A DNA stretch of 64,000 nt from Nitrosomonas sp. GTDB lineage: Bacteria; Pseudomonadota; Gammaproteobacteria; Burkholderiales; Nitrosomonadaceae. A program made the translations under genes and the position numbers. Positions 38,657-46,845 of the stretch are shown here, piece by piece. How positions within the stretch are numbered: the stretch's first letter is position 1; each line of letters opens with the position of its first letter. The stretch covers positions 30,691-94,690 of the forward strand of contig NZ_JAMWZS010000004.1 of assembly GCF_024282095.1 (NCBI RefSeq). The letters are read 5' to 3'. The notes under the pieces were generated by a model, which saw only the letters and a list, made by a program, of their open reading frames with translations, had not been told where the DNA came from and searched no databases.

Positions 38657-39790
38657 TTAACTAACGAACAAGGTTAAGTAACGATCAAACGCATACACTC
38701 TTCCCTTTTGCTGTCCGGTAATTTCCTGCAACAGCCCTAATTGTTCGAAATCCCGGATCAAGGCATTCGCTGTTGGTGAGCTCACGGGTAGATTTCGTTC
38801 AATGTCAGCCGCTGTCACAATGGGCTTACGATACAATAAATTCAACAACTGCCGCGCATTGGCAGCACGTTTGCCCAATGTCAGCACCGCGAGTTCCACC
38901 TCGGTGCGTAGCGCCAATACCTGCCGGAACACGTCGCGTCCCTTGGTGGCAGTTTCGGCCACGCCTTGCAGAAAGAAACGCACCCAGTGAATCAGGTCGT
39001 TCGATACCCGTACACCCATCAGCGCATCATAATAACTCGCCCGATTGCGTTCGAAAAAATCCGACAAATACAATGAAGGTTTCTCCAGCAAGCCATGGCT
39101 AACCAGATATAAAGGGATCAGCAAACGGCCAATACGACCATTGCCATCCAGAAACGGGTGAATGGTTTCGAACTGATAGTGACTGATCGCCACGCGGATC
39201 AAGTGTGGCACCACAATTGCCTCATTGTGCCAGAAGGCTTCCAGATCGCTCATCAAATCCGGCACGCCATCCGGATGGGAAGGAATAAACGCGGCGTCCG
39301 TCAGGCTGGAGCCGCCGATCCAGTTCTGGCTGGTGCGAAACTCGCCCGGCAGCTTATGCTCTCCGCGCACCCCGCGCATCAGAATTTCATGCGTTTGTTT
39401 CAGTAGCCGGTTCGACAGCGGTAACTGCTTTAATTCAGCAACCGCACCATTCACTGCGTCGATGTAATTGCGCACCTCGCGCCAGTCATTGCGCTTTTCC
39501 GGTTGAATCTGATCTTCCGACATCAATGCCTCGTCGATGCCGGTCTGCGTACCTTCAATGCGGCTGGAAGTCTGCGCCTCCTTCACCACGTGCATTTCAA
39601 TAAACAGATCAATATCCGGCACGATCAAAGAAAAAGCATTCAATTCCCCGAGCGCCCGGTTAGCCGCTTCCAGCAGGGCGTTGATGGTCGCATCTTCCCA
39701 GACCCACTCATGGTTCACCGGTACTGGTTCGAAACTCTTGTATTGATAGCGCTGCCGCCAAGCACCGGCTTTAAATGTTTCAAATTTCAT
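38657..39790 (-). CDS. Fic-family AMP-transferase with inhibitory motif and winged helix
   Basis: 377 residues with a good ribosome binding site (GGAGGA). The catalytic core is HPFLDGNGRIGR, a full Fic motif with the active His. The N-terminal SSRIEGTQTGIDEAL carries the (S/T)xxxE(G/N) inhibitory helix of class II Fic proteins, so AMP transfer should be self-restrained. A C-terminal winged-helix segment (KPIVTAADIERNLPVSSPTA) suggests DNA binding. It sits between hsdS and hsdR. Fic genes are known guests of type I loci, but the role there is unsettled. Confidence 0.9.
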   Translation of the reverse strand: MKFETFKAGAWRQRYQYKSFEPVPVNHEWVWEDATINALLEAANRALGELNAFSLIVPDIDLFIEMHVVKEAQTSSRIEGTQTGIDEALMSEDQIQPEKRNDWREVRNYIDAVNGAVAELKQLPLSNRLLKQTHEILMRGVRGEHKLPGEFRTSQNWIGGSSLTDAAFIPSHPDGVPDLMSDLEAFWHNEAIVVPHLIRVAISHYQFETIHPFLDGNGRIGRLLIPLYLVSHGLLEKPSLYLSDFFERNRASYYDALMGVRVSNDLIHWVRFFLQGVAETATKGRDVFRQVLALRTEVELAVLTLGKRAANARQLLNLLYRKPIVTAADIERNLPVSSPTANALIRDFEQLGLLQEITGQQKGRVYAFDRYLTLFVS

Positions 39791-39795
39791 GGGTG

Positions 39796-39848
39796 ATCCT
39801 CCATGCCGGGTGGAAACCGGATGTCAAAATATTCGATGGAAAGTTTAC
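39796..39848 (-). repeat. Remnant duplicate of the hsdS 3' end
   Basis: About 50 bases closely match the end of hsdS at roughly 40895-40946; in the minus-strand reading both encode GKLSxExxDIRFPPGME-like sequence. This remnant lies directly before fic. Together with the intact hsdS end it brackets the Phd/VapC pair and the repeats between 39900 and 40850, a footprint of their insertion or of a recombination between hsdS alleles. Confidence 0.75.
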
Positions 39849-39924
39849 TAAAGAAGGAACATAGCCAAGCCATCCGCTTTGTGCTAAATTCTGGCCAGAC
39901 TGGACAGAATAATTGGGGAATATT

Positions 39925-40176
39925 ATGCATAAAGAATGGCAACTGCAGGAAGCGAAAAGCAATTTCAGCCAACTGATCAAACAAGCAGCCAGCGGCGACG
40001 CCCAAACGGTCACCGTGCACGGCAAACCGGCGGCAGTGGTGGTGTCGGCGCAAGAATACGCCCGCCTCACGCGCCGTGAAGGCAAGCTCTCCGATGCACT
40101 GCTGCAACCCAGTCTCGCCGCGGATGATCTGGATATTTCCCGCAGCCGTGACACCGGACGCGCCATCGCGCTATGA
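39925..40176 (+). CDS. Phd/YefM-family antitoxin
   Basis: 83 residues from the ATG at 39925 (GGGGA upstream). The pattern WQLQEAKSNFSQLIKQAASG, QTVTVHGKPAAVVVSAQEYARL is the Phd DNA-binding fold, with an acidic toxin-binding tail. It overlaps the PIN toxin gene by four bases and runs against the surrounding hsd operon. Confidence 0.9.
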   Translation: MHKEWQLQEAKSNFSQLIKQAASGDAQTVTVHGKPAAVVVSAQEYARLTRREGKLSDALLQPSLAADDLDISRSRDTGRAIAL

Positions 40177-40595
40177 GCTGGCTGCTGGATACTTGCGCAC
40201 TGTTCGAATATGTCCGGAAAACCCCTGCGCCGGCAGTCATCCGTTGGTTGGACGAACAGGATGAATCCAGCTTGTTTATCAGCGTCATCAGCCTGGGCGA
40301 AATCGAGAAAGGCATCCTCAAATTGCGCGCATCCGATCCGCGCCGCAGCCAGAAGCTCACTGCCTGGCTGGGTAAGGTGGAGCAGCGTTTCGCCGGGCGC
40401 ATCCTGCCACTCGACGCCGCTGCATTGCATGTCTGGGCGCAAATCGCCGTACACGCCGAACTGACCGGGCAGCCGCTGCCGGTGATGGACGGCCTGCTCA
40501 TGGCCACCGCCCAATGCCACGGCCTCACCGTGGTCACCCGCAACGTGCAGGATTTCACGCTGTACCCGCAAGTGTTCAACCCTTGGGCGCTGTGA
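40173..40595 (+). CDS. VapC/FitB-type PIN-domain toxin
   Basis: 140 residues. Acidic metal ligands of the PIN nuclease are visible: Asp in WLLDTCALFEYV, Glu in SLGEIEKGI and Asp in PVMDGLLMATAQ, with the later VVTRNVQDF. It probably cleaves tRNA or rRNA when unchecked. It is paired with the overlapping Phd-type antitoxin, the arrangement of FitAB/VapBC modules. Confidence 0.92.
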   Translation: MSWLLDTCALFEYVRKTPAPAVIRWLDEQDESSLFISVISLGEIEKGILKLRASDPRRSQKLTAWLGKVEQRFAGRILPLDAAALHVWAQIAVHAELTGQPLPVMDGLLMATAQCHGLTVVTRNVQDFTLYPQVFNPWAL

Positions 40596-40653
40596 GCCCA
40601 TCGCAACAATGCTTTCACGCCATTTCTGTGCCCTGTCATTCCAATCGGCACGC

Positions 40654-40850
40654 TTGTCATTCCGGACAACAGCGAGGAATCTTCTGTTCTGTATAAGATT
40701 TCTCCCGGAGTTTATCCCGAGCGAAGCCGAGGGAGTCGAAATGACAGTGGTGCCAGTGGCAGCAATGCCACGAACGGCAGTGTCATGCCGAACGCAAGTG
40801 AGGAATCTGAGCCGCAATACAGGATTTCTCCATGCTGTCGAAATGACAGG
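40654..40850. repeat. Dispersed imperfect palindrome, two units (copy 3)
   Basis: Two units run from TTGTCATTCCGG (40654) to TCGAAATGACAG (about 40746) and from TGTCATGCCGAAC (40781) to TCGAAATGACAGG (40850). They share the GAGGAATCT and GATTTCTC blocks with the other copies. They fill the gap between the VapC-like gene and hsdS, where no gene is seen. Confidence 0.75.
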
Positions 40851-40878
40851 CGGCTTGCGGTCGCGTCTGGTTTTGAAA

Positions 40879-42138
40879 TCAATCACAGGCCGATTCCTCC
40901 ATGCCGGGCGGAAACCGGATGTCGAGATGCTCGACGGAAAGTTTGCCGGAGATGAGGCGGGGGAGAAGCAAATCCCTTGTACTTCGCAAGATCATCGTCT
41001 GTTGTAAGATACTTTGTATCTGAACAAATATTGGATTCACGAGCGCATGATATTTGAGCACGATACTTTTATTTGGACGAAGAATTTTCAGAGAAGAAAA
41101 CTTGCCTTTACTCAAATTAGTCATGGTCGCGCCTGTTGCACCAAACATTTGGATTGCCTCTCTCAAGTTTCTAAGTGTAAAAAATGCCCATTCCAGATCT
41201 GACAGATTTCTTACGACCACACTATTTATCTGTTGGTTGGTTTGGCATTCACTGGTCGTGATCGAAACAATTCCACCAGTCCCAATGCAACTTACACAAA
41301 TGCTGCCTCTGGAAATGGTTTGTGATGGCTGTGAATCAAGTCCATTTTGAGAGAGTCTTTCCTCAGTCTCTAAAATAAAAATGTTTCCGTGCATGTCAGG
41401 TGTTTTGATGAAGAAATAAGGGCCTCCAAAATATCGAGGATTGTCTGTAGAAGGTGTTTTTCCCGTGACAATTTTGCCAATTGAATCAACTCTATCAATT
41501 TCCCATCCCTCAGGTATTCCCTTAACATTTTTCACATTTTCATGCCCGGGAAAGCGCAGGCGCACAAACCATTCACGGTAGATTTCCTCGGCCATCTTTT
41601 CCAGCAGCGCGATGCGCCGCTGGTTGTTTTCGATCAGCTCGTTATGGGCGGTGAGGATAGCAGCAATTTTGTCCTGAACTGCTCGAGGTGGCAGCAGAAG
41701 CTTTAATTCCTTTGCTACAGTGATATTGAAATGCTGCTGGGCAGCGCCAACGAGATTTCCATCCACTAAATCACGGCCAAAAGTTGAATTGAATATTGAG
41801 CACAAAAAGTGTGGATTCAATTGCTTCCCGGGTCTGATGATCACTAAGTCACTACAATTTGCAATTCCCAACTTGCGAGGAATGACGCAGGCAGTACCAG
41901 GATAACCAGTCCGAACAACCGCCACATCGCCTAATTGCAGAGCTGATTTTCGGATTTGTGCGTGAAACTTCTCGTCTATGTATTTAAGTCCTTTAAGATT
42001 AAGACTGAACGGTGTTATGTTCTGTGAGCGAAGAAAAGGAATACCGGTCTCACAATATTCGTGCGCCATTGAACCGACAAAACCAACAGTCACTAGATCA
42101 CAAACATTTTTGAGCTTGGTAGCACACCAACTATTCAT
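40879..42138 (-). CDS. hsdS: Type I restriction enzyme S (specificity) subunit
   Basis: 419 residues with two target-recognition halves, each followed by a conserved coiled segment (LPPRAVQDKIAAILTAHNEL and, after the second half, LRSTRDLLLPRLISGKLSVE). It decides the bipartite DNA sequence bound by the methylase and nuclease. The start overlaps the hsdM stop by four bases. The last 20 residues (ending FPPGMEESACD) recur as a DNA remnant before fic. The target sequence cannot be predicted by eye. Confidence 0.93.
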   Translation of the reverse strand: MNSWCATKLKNVCDLVTVGFVGSMAHEYCETGIPFLRSQNITPFSLNLKGLKYIDEKFHAQIRKSALQLGDVAVVRTGYPGTACVIPRKLGIANCSDLVIIRPGKQLNPHFLCSIFNSTFGRDLVDGNLVGAAQQHFNITVAKELKLLLPPRAVQDKIAAILTAHNELIENNQRRIALLEKMAEEIYREWFVRLRFPGHENVKNVKGIPEGWEIDRVDSIGKIVTGKTPSTDNPRYFGGPYFFIKTPDMHGNIFILETEERLSQNGLDSQPSQTISRGSICVSCIGTGGIVSITTSECQTNQQINSVVVRNLSDLEWAFFTLRNLREAIQMFGATGATMTNLSKGKFSSLKILRPNKSIVLKYHALVNPIFVQIQSILQQTMILRSTRDLLLPRLISGKLSVEHLDIRFPPGMEESACD

Positions 42139-44360
42139 TCATCCCCCACAATCTGTACCACATTATGCGCGATCACCGTTTCCAGCCTTCGCGCCTCATC
42201 ATTTAACTGCACCAACTCATCATTCATCGCCAGCAACTCTGCTATAAATTCCTCCTCACTTTTACCATCCTCCTCAATCACCACGCCGACATAACGCCCC
42301 GGATTCAGCGAATAATCCTGTTCCTGCACTTCGTCGGGCGTGGCCAGTTTACACAGGCCGGTAACGTCTTCGTATTGCGCGTTGGGAAAGCGTTCCTGCA
42401 GCCAGTGGATATGCTGAAAGTACAGTTCGGCATTTTTCATATCCTGATGCAGTTCTTCCAGTGCGGTTTTGAGTGCTTTTGTTCTGCGGTCAGTTGCGGT
42501 GCGCTTGCCTTCCTGTTGCGCCTGCTCGGTTTGCTGTTTTTCGTGCTGACGCACGGTCTTGTCGAGACGCTTCAAGCCTTCGTGCAATGCGGAGAAGAAA
42601 GGATCGAAGGCATTGCGCAACTGGTGTTGTGCCTGATTCCTGGCGTTGACGGTTGCTGCGGAAGACTCCGTGTCAGCATAAGATTCCTCACTATCGTTCG
42701 GAATGACACTATTGTCCGTGACACCGCTGCCAATTCGATCCCCCCGATTGTCATTTCGACCAACGGGAGAAATCTTGTGCTGCACGTAAGATTCCTCACA
42801 TGCGTTCGGAATGGCAGAACCGTTCTGCTGTAAATAGTGCTGGTAGCGCGTTTTGAGCTTGTCCAATTCCGCCCAATGCTGTAGCAACTCTTCCACCGCT
42901 TGTTTGCCGCCCGCATCGTCCAGCACGTCAAGCAGTTGCGCGCAAACGGGTTCGATCTTTTCGTTGTTTTCGATCAGGCGCTCCATGCCCGCGGTGAAGT
43001 AGCGGTCGATCAGTTGCACGAATTTTTCGCGCTGGCCTTTGTGCAGGTGGCTGATGATGGCGATGTTCCGGATGTGTTCTTCGCTGAATTCGCGGTGGGC
43101 GCGGTCGATCTGGGTGAAAATGTTGCGCGCGTCGATGAACAAAATCCTGTCATCATTCTTGGCTTTATCGAAAAACCACAGCGTGGCCGGCAGCGTGACG
43201 GTGTAAAACATGTTCGACGGCAGCGTCAGCATGGCGTAAATCAAGTTTTGCTCGATCAGCGTTTTGCGAATGTCGGCTTCGGAGTGGCGCGCATCGGAGG
43301 CCGAATTCGCCATGACCAATGCGGCGCGGCCTTGCGGTTTGAGCGAGGTGGCGAACAGGCTGATCCACAGGTAGTTGCCGTTGGGCACGGTTTCCTTGCC
43401 TTCGTCGGCTTTTTTCACTTTCGATTTGTTGCGCGGGATACCGTAGGTGTTGAAACGCCGGTCCTTCTCCACGCTGGAAAGGCTCACGTCGTCGACGTTG
43501 AACGGCGGATTGGCGAGCACGTAATCGAATTGCTCGAAGCTGTCATATGGGTCTTCGTAATAGGTGTTGGCCTGTTTGATTTCGCCGCGCAGACCGTTGA
43601 CGGCGAGGTTCATCTTGGCGAGCTTGACGGTATCCTGGGTTTTTTCCTGGCCGCAGACATACACGCCCCTGTCCGCGCCTTTCAGTTCATTGCGATGTGC
43701 TTCGATGAACTGGGCGGATTGCACGAACATGCCGCCGGAGCCGCAGGCGGGGTCGAACACCTTGCCGCCGTGCGGCTCGATGATCTCGACCATCAGGCGC
43801 ACTACGGAACGCGGCGTGAAAAACTCGCCGCCTTTCTGGCCTTCGCTGCGCGCGAATTCGGACAGGAAGTATTCGTAAATTTGCCCGAACAGGTCGCCGG
43901 TCGCATTGGCGGGAATATCCGCAAACGTTCTCAGCAATTGTTGCGGGATGGTTTTGTCGGTGCGCGTCAGCGCCGCGTATTCGTCCTTCGGCAGCACGCC
44001 TTCGAGTTCCGGCTTGTATTCCTCAATCGCCTTCATCGCTTCCTTGAGCGCCTTGGCGATGTCCTTTTCTTCCGGCAGATTCAGCAGATAATCGTAGCGG
44101 GTGTGGTCAGGCAGGTAAAAACCGCATTTTTCGATGGCGATTTCAGAAACCGGTTTCTCGCGACGCGTGCCCTGCAACTGCTGATATTCGGCGAGAATGG
44201 CCTGCTCGTGCCGGCGGTAGTTGTTGTCGGCAAATTTGAGGAAGATCAGCCCCAGCACCGGTGTCGCATATTCGCTGGATTTCAGGTCGGAATTGGCGCG
44301 CAGTTTATCGGCCGCGCTCCATAAATCGGCTTCGAGTTTTTTCAGTTGCTCTTTGTTCAT
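42135..44360 (-). CDS. hsdM: Type I restriction enzyme M (adenine methylase) subunit
   Basis: 741 residues. An N-terminal helical domain is followed by the N6-adenine methyltransferase with SAM motif FDPACGSGGMFVQSAQ and catalytic NPPF in VLANPPFNVDD. The C-terminal helical region that contacts HsdS is interrupted at about residues 515-563 by sequence derived from the dispersed repeat (IPNACEESY, IPNDSEESY). It stays in frame, so the protein is longer than usual but probably functional. First gene of the operon; the ATGA overlap with hsdS shows coupling. Confidence 0.93.
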   Translation of the reverse strand: MNKEQLKKLEADLWSAADKLRANSDLKSSEYATPVLGLIFLKFADNNYRRHEQAILAEYQQLQGTRREKPVSEIAIEKCGFYLPDHTRYDYLLNLPEEKDIAKALKEAMKAIEEYKPELEGVLPKDEYAALTRTDKTIPQQLLRTFADIPANATGDLFGQIYEYFLSEFARSEGQKGGEFFTPRSVVRLMVEIIEPHGGKVFDPACGSGGMFVQSAQFIEAHRNELKGADRGVYVCGQEKTQDTVKLAKMNLAVNGLRGEIKQANTYYEDPYDSFEQFDYVLANPPFNVDDVSLSSVEKDRRFNTYGIPRNKSKVKKADEGKETVPNGNYLWISLFATSLKPQGRAALVMANSASDARHSEADIRKTLIEQNLIYAMLTLPSNMFYTVTLPATLWFFDKAKNDDRILFIDARNIFTQIDRAHREFSEEHIRNIAIISHLHKGQREKFVQLIDRYFTAGMERLIENNEKIEPVCAQLLDVLDDAGGKQAVEELLQHWAELDKLKTRYQHYLQQNGSAIPNACEESYVQHKISPVGRNDNRGDRIGSGVTDNSVIPNDSEESYADTESSAATVNARNQAQHQLRNAFDPFFSALHEGLKRLDKTVRQHEKQQTEQAQQEGKRTATDRRTKALKTALEELHQDMKNAELYFQHIHWLQERFPNAQYEDVTGLCKLATPDEVQEQDYSLNPGRYVGVVIEEDGKSEEEFIAELLAMNDELVQLNDEARRLETVIAHNVVQIVGDE
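42672..42817. repeat. Dispersed palindrome inside hsdM (copy 4, one and a half units)
   Basis: A full unit runs from 42748 (TTGTCATTTCGACC) to 42817 (GTTCGGAATGGCAG) and a half unit covers 42672-42708 (AGATTCCTCACTATCGTTCG). The DNA is unmistakably the same family as the intergenic copies, yet it is read through in frame by hsdM without a stop. Confidence 0.8.
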
Positions 44361-44469
44361 GAATTCCCGGAACGAACGACATTGCGCTTAGTTCGTATCG
44401 CTATTAATCTAAGCGATGCGGTTATAGTAAACCATTCAGTCTTTATAAAATAGTAAAAATCCATTCTTG

Positions 44470-44996
44470 ATGAAAACCATGCAATACCATATCACTTTGC
44501 TGTTATCCACACTATTCGTCAAACCGGTGCTGACCTTCGCACTGGGTTTACTGATTTCCTCACAAATCTATGCATCCGAAGCATTGCGCATCATGCCGCA
44601 TGAAGCGCCGGATGCTTGCAATGCAGCACCGCTCAGGTCAGGGTGACTGTCAAAAATGTAACAGCCGGTGGTGCTTTAAACATCGAGTTGTACGATGATC
44701 CGGACAATTTTCTGTTCAAAAAAGGGCGCAAACGCAAGGTTCGTATTCCGGCGGCAGCAGGGCAGCAGAAGGTCTGCATGAATCTCGACCAGCCCGGTAC
44801 ATACGCAGTGGCGGTCTATCACGATAAAGACGGAGACCGTAAATTAAAAAAACATTGGAATCTGTTACCACGTGAACCTTTTGGTTTATCGAACAACCCG
44901 GACAATCCGAATGGCTTTCCGAATTTCAGCGATTCTGCATTTACCACCGGTAGGCTCGGTGCGGATATCGTGATTAATTTGCGCGAACCTGAGTAA
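44470..44996 (+). pseudogene. DUF2141 secreted protein, frameshifted
   Basis: ATG at 44470 opens a signal peptide (ALGLLISSQIYASEA), but this frame stops with TGA at 44644. The DUF2141 domain (VRVTVKNVTAGGALNIELYD ... GTYAVAVYHDKDGDRKL ... EPFGLSNNP) continues in another frame from about 44620 to 44996. A single indel near 44620-44640 would restore one 175-residue exported protein. Either the gene is broken or the sequence has an error. Confidence 0.75.
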
Positions 44997-45005
44997 TACG
45001 CGAGC

Positions 45006-45830
45006 ATGCGCATGCTGCTTGGCCTGTTCGTGATGTTTGGGGTCGCGTATCTGGCGGTAGTGCTGTTCCTGTATTTTGGCCAATCCCATCTGGTGTATTT
45101 TCCACAGCAGCAAATCGGCCAAACACCCAAGGCAATTGATCTGGATTTCACATCGGTGCATATCGCCACCAGTGATGGTGAGACGTTGCATGGCTGGTGG
45201 GTGCCCGCGCCCGATGCCAAGGGGACGGTGCTGTTTTTTCACGGCAACGCCGGAAATATTTCCCATCGCCTGGATTATCTGACAATGTTCAAGCAGCTCG
45301 GCTATAACACGCTGCTGTTGGATTATCGCGGCTATGGTCAAAGCAGCGGTATTCCCTCGGAATCGGGCACGTATCTGGATGCGCAAGCTGCTTGGCATTA
45401 TTTGACCGAAATCAAGGGCATTGCACCGGCGCAAATTGTACTGTACGGCGAATCGCTGGGCGGTGCGGTGGCTGCCTGGTTGGCTGCGCGCGAAAAACCT
45501 GGCTTGCTGGTGCTGGCTTCCACATTTACTTCAGTGCCCGACTTGGCCGCAGAGATTTACCCATTTTTGCCGGTGCGCTGGATCACGCGTTTTCAGTACA
45601 ACACGGTGGAATCGCTAAAATCGGTGACATGCCCGGTGTTTATCGCGCATAGTCCGCAAGATGAAATCATTCCGTTTGCGCATGGGCAACAGTTGTTTCA
45701 AGCAGCCGCAGAACCCAAGCAGTTTTTGATGCTGGAAGGCGGGCACAATACCGGGTTCATTTTTATGCAACCGGTGTGGATCAGGTCATTAGGAGGGTTT
45801 ATGGCTATTCAACTGAACAAAAAATCATAA
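45006..45830 (+). CDS. Membrane-anchored alpha/beta hydrolase, BEM46 type
   Basis: 274 residues. One N-terminal membrane helix (LFVMFGVAYLAVVLFLYFG) is followed by the hydrolase fold: oxyanion loop FFHGNAGNISHR, nucleophile elbow GESLGG, acid near SPQDEIIP and His in EGGHNTGF. The substrate is unknown. It follows the DUF2141 gene by nine bases. Confidence 0.85.
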   Translation: MRMLLGLFVMFGVAYLAVVLFLYFGQSHLVYFPQQQIGQTPKAIDLDFTSVHIATSDGETLHGWWVPAPDAKGTVLFFHGNAGNISHRLDYLTMFKQLGYNTLLLDYRGYGQSSGIPSESGTYLDAQAAWHYLTEIKGIAPAQIVLYGESLGGAVAAWLAAREKPGLLVLASTFTSVPDLAAEIYPFLPVRWITRFQYNTVESLKSVTCPVFIAHSPQDEIIPFAHGQQLFQAAAEPKQFLMLEGGHNTGFIFMQPVWIRSLGGFMAIQLNKKS

Positions 45831-46031
45831 ACCCACAAATCCGTCCATCACCGCGCATTGCATTAGTCGTAATCAGATTACTGAATTGACTCAGTGACAT
45901 CATCAAAGATGCACTGTGACCTTTTTGTATATTGACAGGACGCATCTCGTTAGCGCCCTGGATTTGAAGCTATCCTGTAACGATGAATCAGTAATATTGC
46001 CATTCTGTCTCCTGAAGAATACAATTCGTCG

Positions 46032-46328
46032 ATGAAATACCAGTTGTCAACGACGAAAATATTTGACGAATGGTTCCAGAAGCTGGATCGCACAACGCGA
46101 AACAAGCTGCTTGCCCGTTTTGACCGAATTGAAAATGGCAATTTTGGTGACCACAAAACCATCGAAAATAATCTGTTTGAACTGCGCTGCTTCTTCGACG
46201 GCGGTATCAGGATTTATTACACGATTCGCGATCATTGCGTGGTCTTGCTACTGTCTGGCGGTGATAAAAGCAGCCAAACCAAAGACATTGAAAAAGTCAG
46301 AATAATTCTTGAAATGCTTGGAGATTAA
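46032..46328 (+). CDS. RelE/HigB-like addiction toxin
   Basis: 98 residues of the addiction-module killer family: TTKIFDEWFQKLDRTTRNKLLARFDRIENGNFGDHK, followed by LFELRCFFDGGIRIYYTIRD and LLLSGGDKSSQTKDIEKV. The KSSQ.KDI segment is the family hallmark. The toxin precedes the antitoxin, the HigBA order. It presumably acts on translating mRNA. Confidence 0.9.
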   Translation: MKYQLSTTKIFDEWFQKLDRTTRNKLLARFDRIENGNFGDHKTIENNLFELRCFFDGGIRIYYTIRDHCVVLLLSGGDKSSQTKDIEKVRIILEMLGD

Positions 46329-46331
46329 GAA

Positions 46332-46610
46332 ATGACTGTTAAAACCAAAAAACTCGACATTGCAGCCCGCCTTGAAACCGACGAAGACATCCGCGAATTC
46401 CTGCGGGAAGTTGCGAAGACAGGTGATACGTCCGACTTGATCCACGCCCTGAACACCGCCGCCCGCGCCAAGGGCATGACCGAAATAGCTAAACAGGCCG
46501 GAGTAACGCGAGCGAGCCTGTATAAATCCCTGGCGGAAGGCGGTAATCCGCAATTCGATACCATTGCCAAGATTGTTGAAGCATTGGGGTGTAAGCTCGT
46601 AGTATCTTGA
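46332..46610 (+). CDS. HigA-like antitoxin with helix-turn-helix
   Basis: 92 residues, three bases after the toxin gene. The N-terminal acidic DIAARLETDEDIREFLREV is typical of the addiction antidote family. MTEIAKQAGVTRASLYKSL is the helix-turn-helix, followed by GNPQFDTIAKIVEALGCKL. It neutralises the toxin and probably represses the pair. Confidence 0.92.
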   Translation: MTVKTKKLDIAARLETDEDIREFLREVAKTGDTSDLIHALNTAARAKGMTEIAKQAGVTRASLYKSLAEGGNPQFDTIAKIVEALGCKLVVS

Positions 46611-46706
46611 TGTGTTGTGACTCAAAATTTTCCGGGCGCACGTTGATTTCTTTGTAAATTGTAAGGTGCGACCCAATTGTGTGTATTGTTCACAAGAATA
46701 ATACCC

Positions 46707-46773
46707 GGTAGGCTGGAGTGAATCGGCGAACCCCAGCAATTAGTGTGAGGTGGCTGCTGGGGTTTTTCTCGTC
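46707..46773 (+). terminator. Terminator hairpin inside direct repeat A flanking the TIR gene
   Basis: AACCCCAGCA (46729-46738) pairs exactly with TGCTGGGGTT (46755-46764) and runs into a TTTTT tract. This is a good intrinsic terminator on the plus strand for the HigBA-like pair. The whole 67-base block, from GGTAGGCTGGAG to TTTCTCGTC, is repeated in the same direction at 47852-47917, on the other side of the TIR gene. Confidence 0.75.
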
Positions 46774-46845
46774 AGATTCAACCCTTTTGTAAGGCCGGCG
46801 CTGATTGGTAATCGATAATCATCGTGGTATCGCCGGGTGCTTACA

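Noticed and set aside
39780-40886. 368-codon open frame on the minus strand
   Set aside because: Runs through the dispersed repeats and antisense to the Phd/VapC-like pair; its product is mostly repeat-derived sequence.
42900-44324. 474-codon open frame on the plus strand
   Set aside because: Lies entirely antisense to hsdM, whose catalytic motifs are clear; its own product is low-complexity and matches no family.
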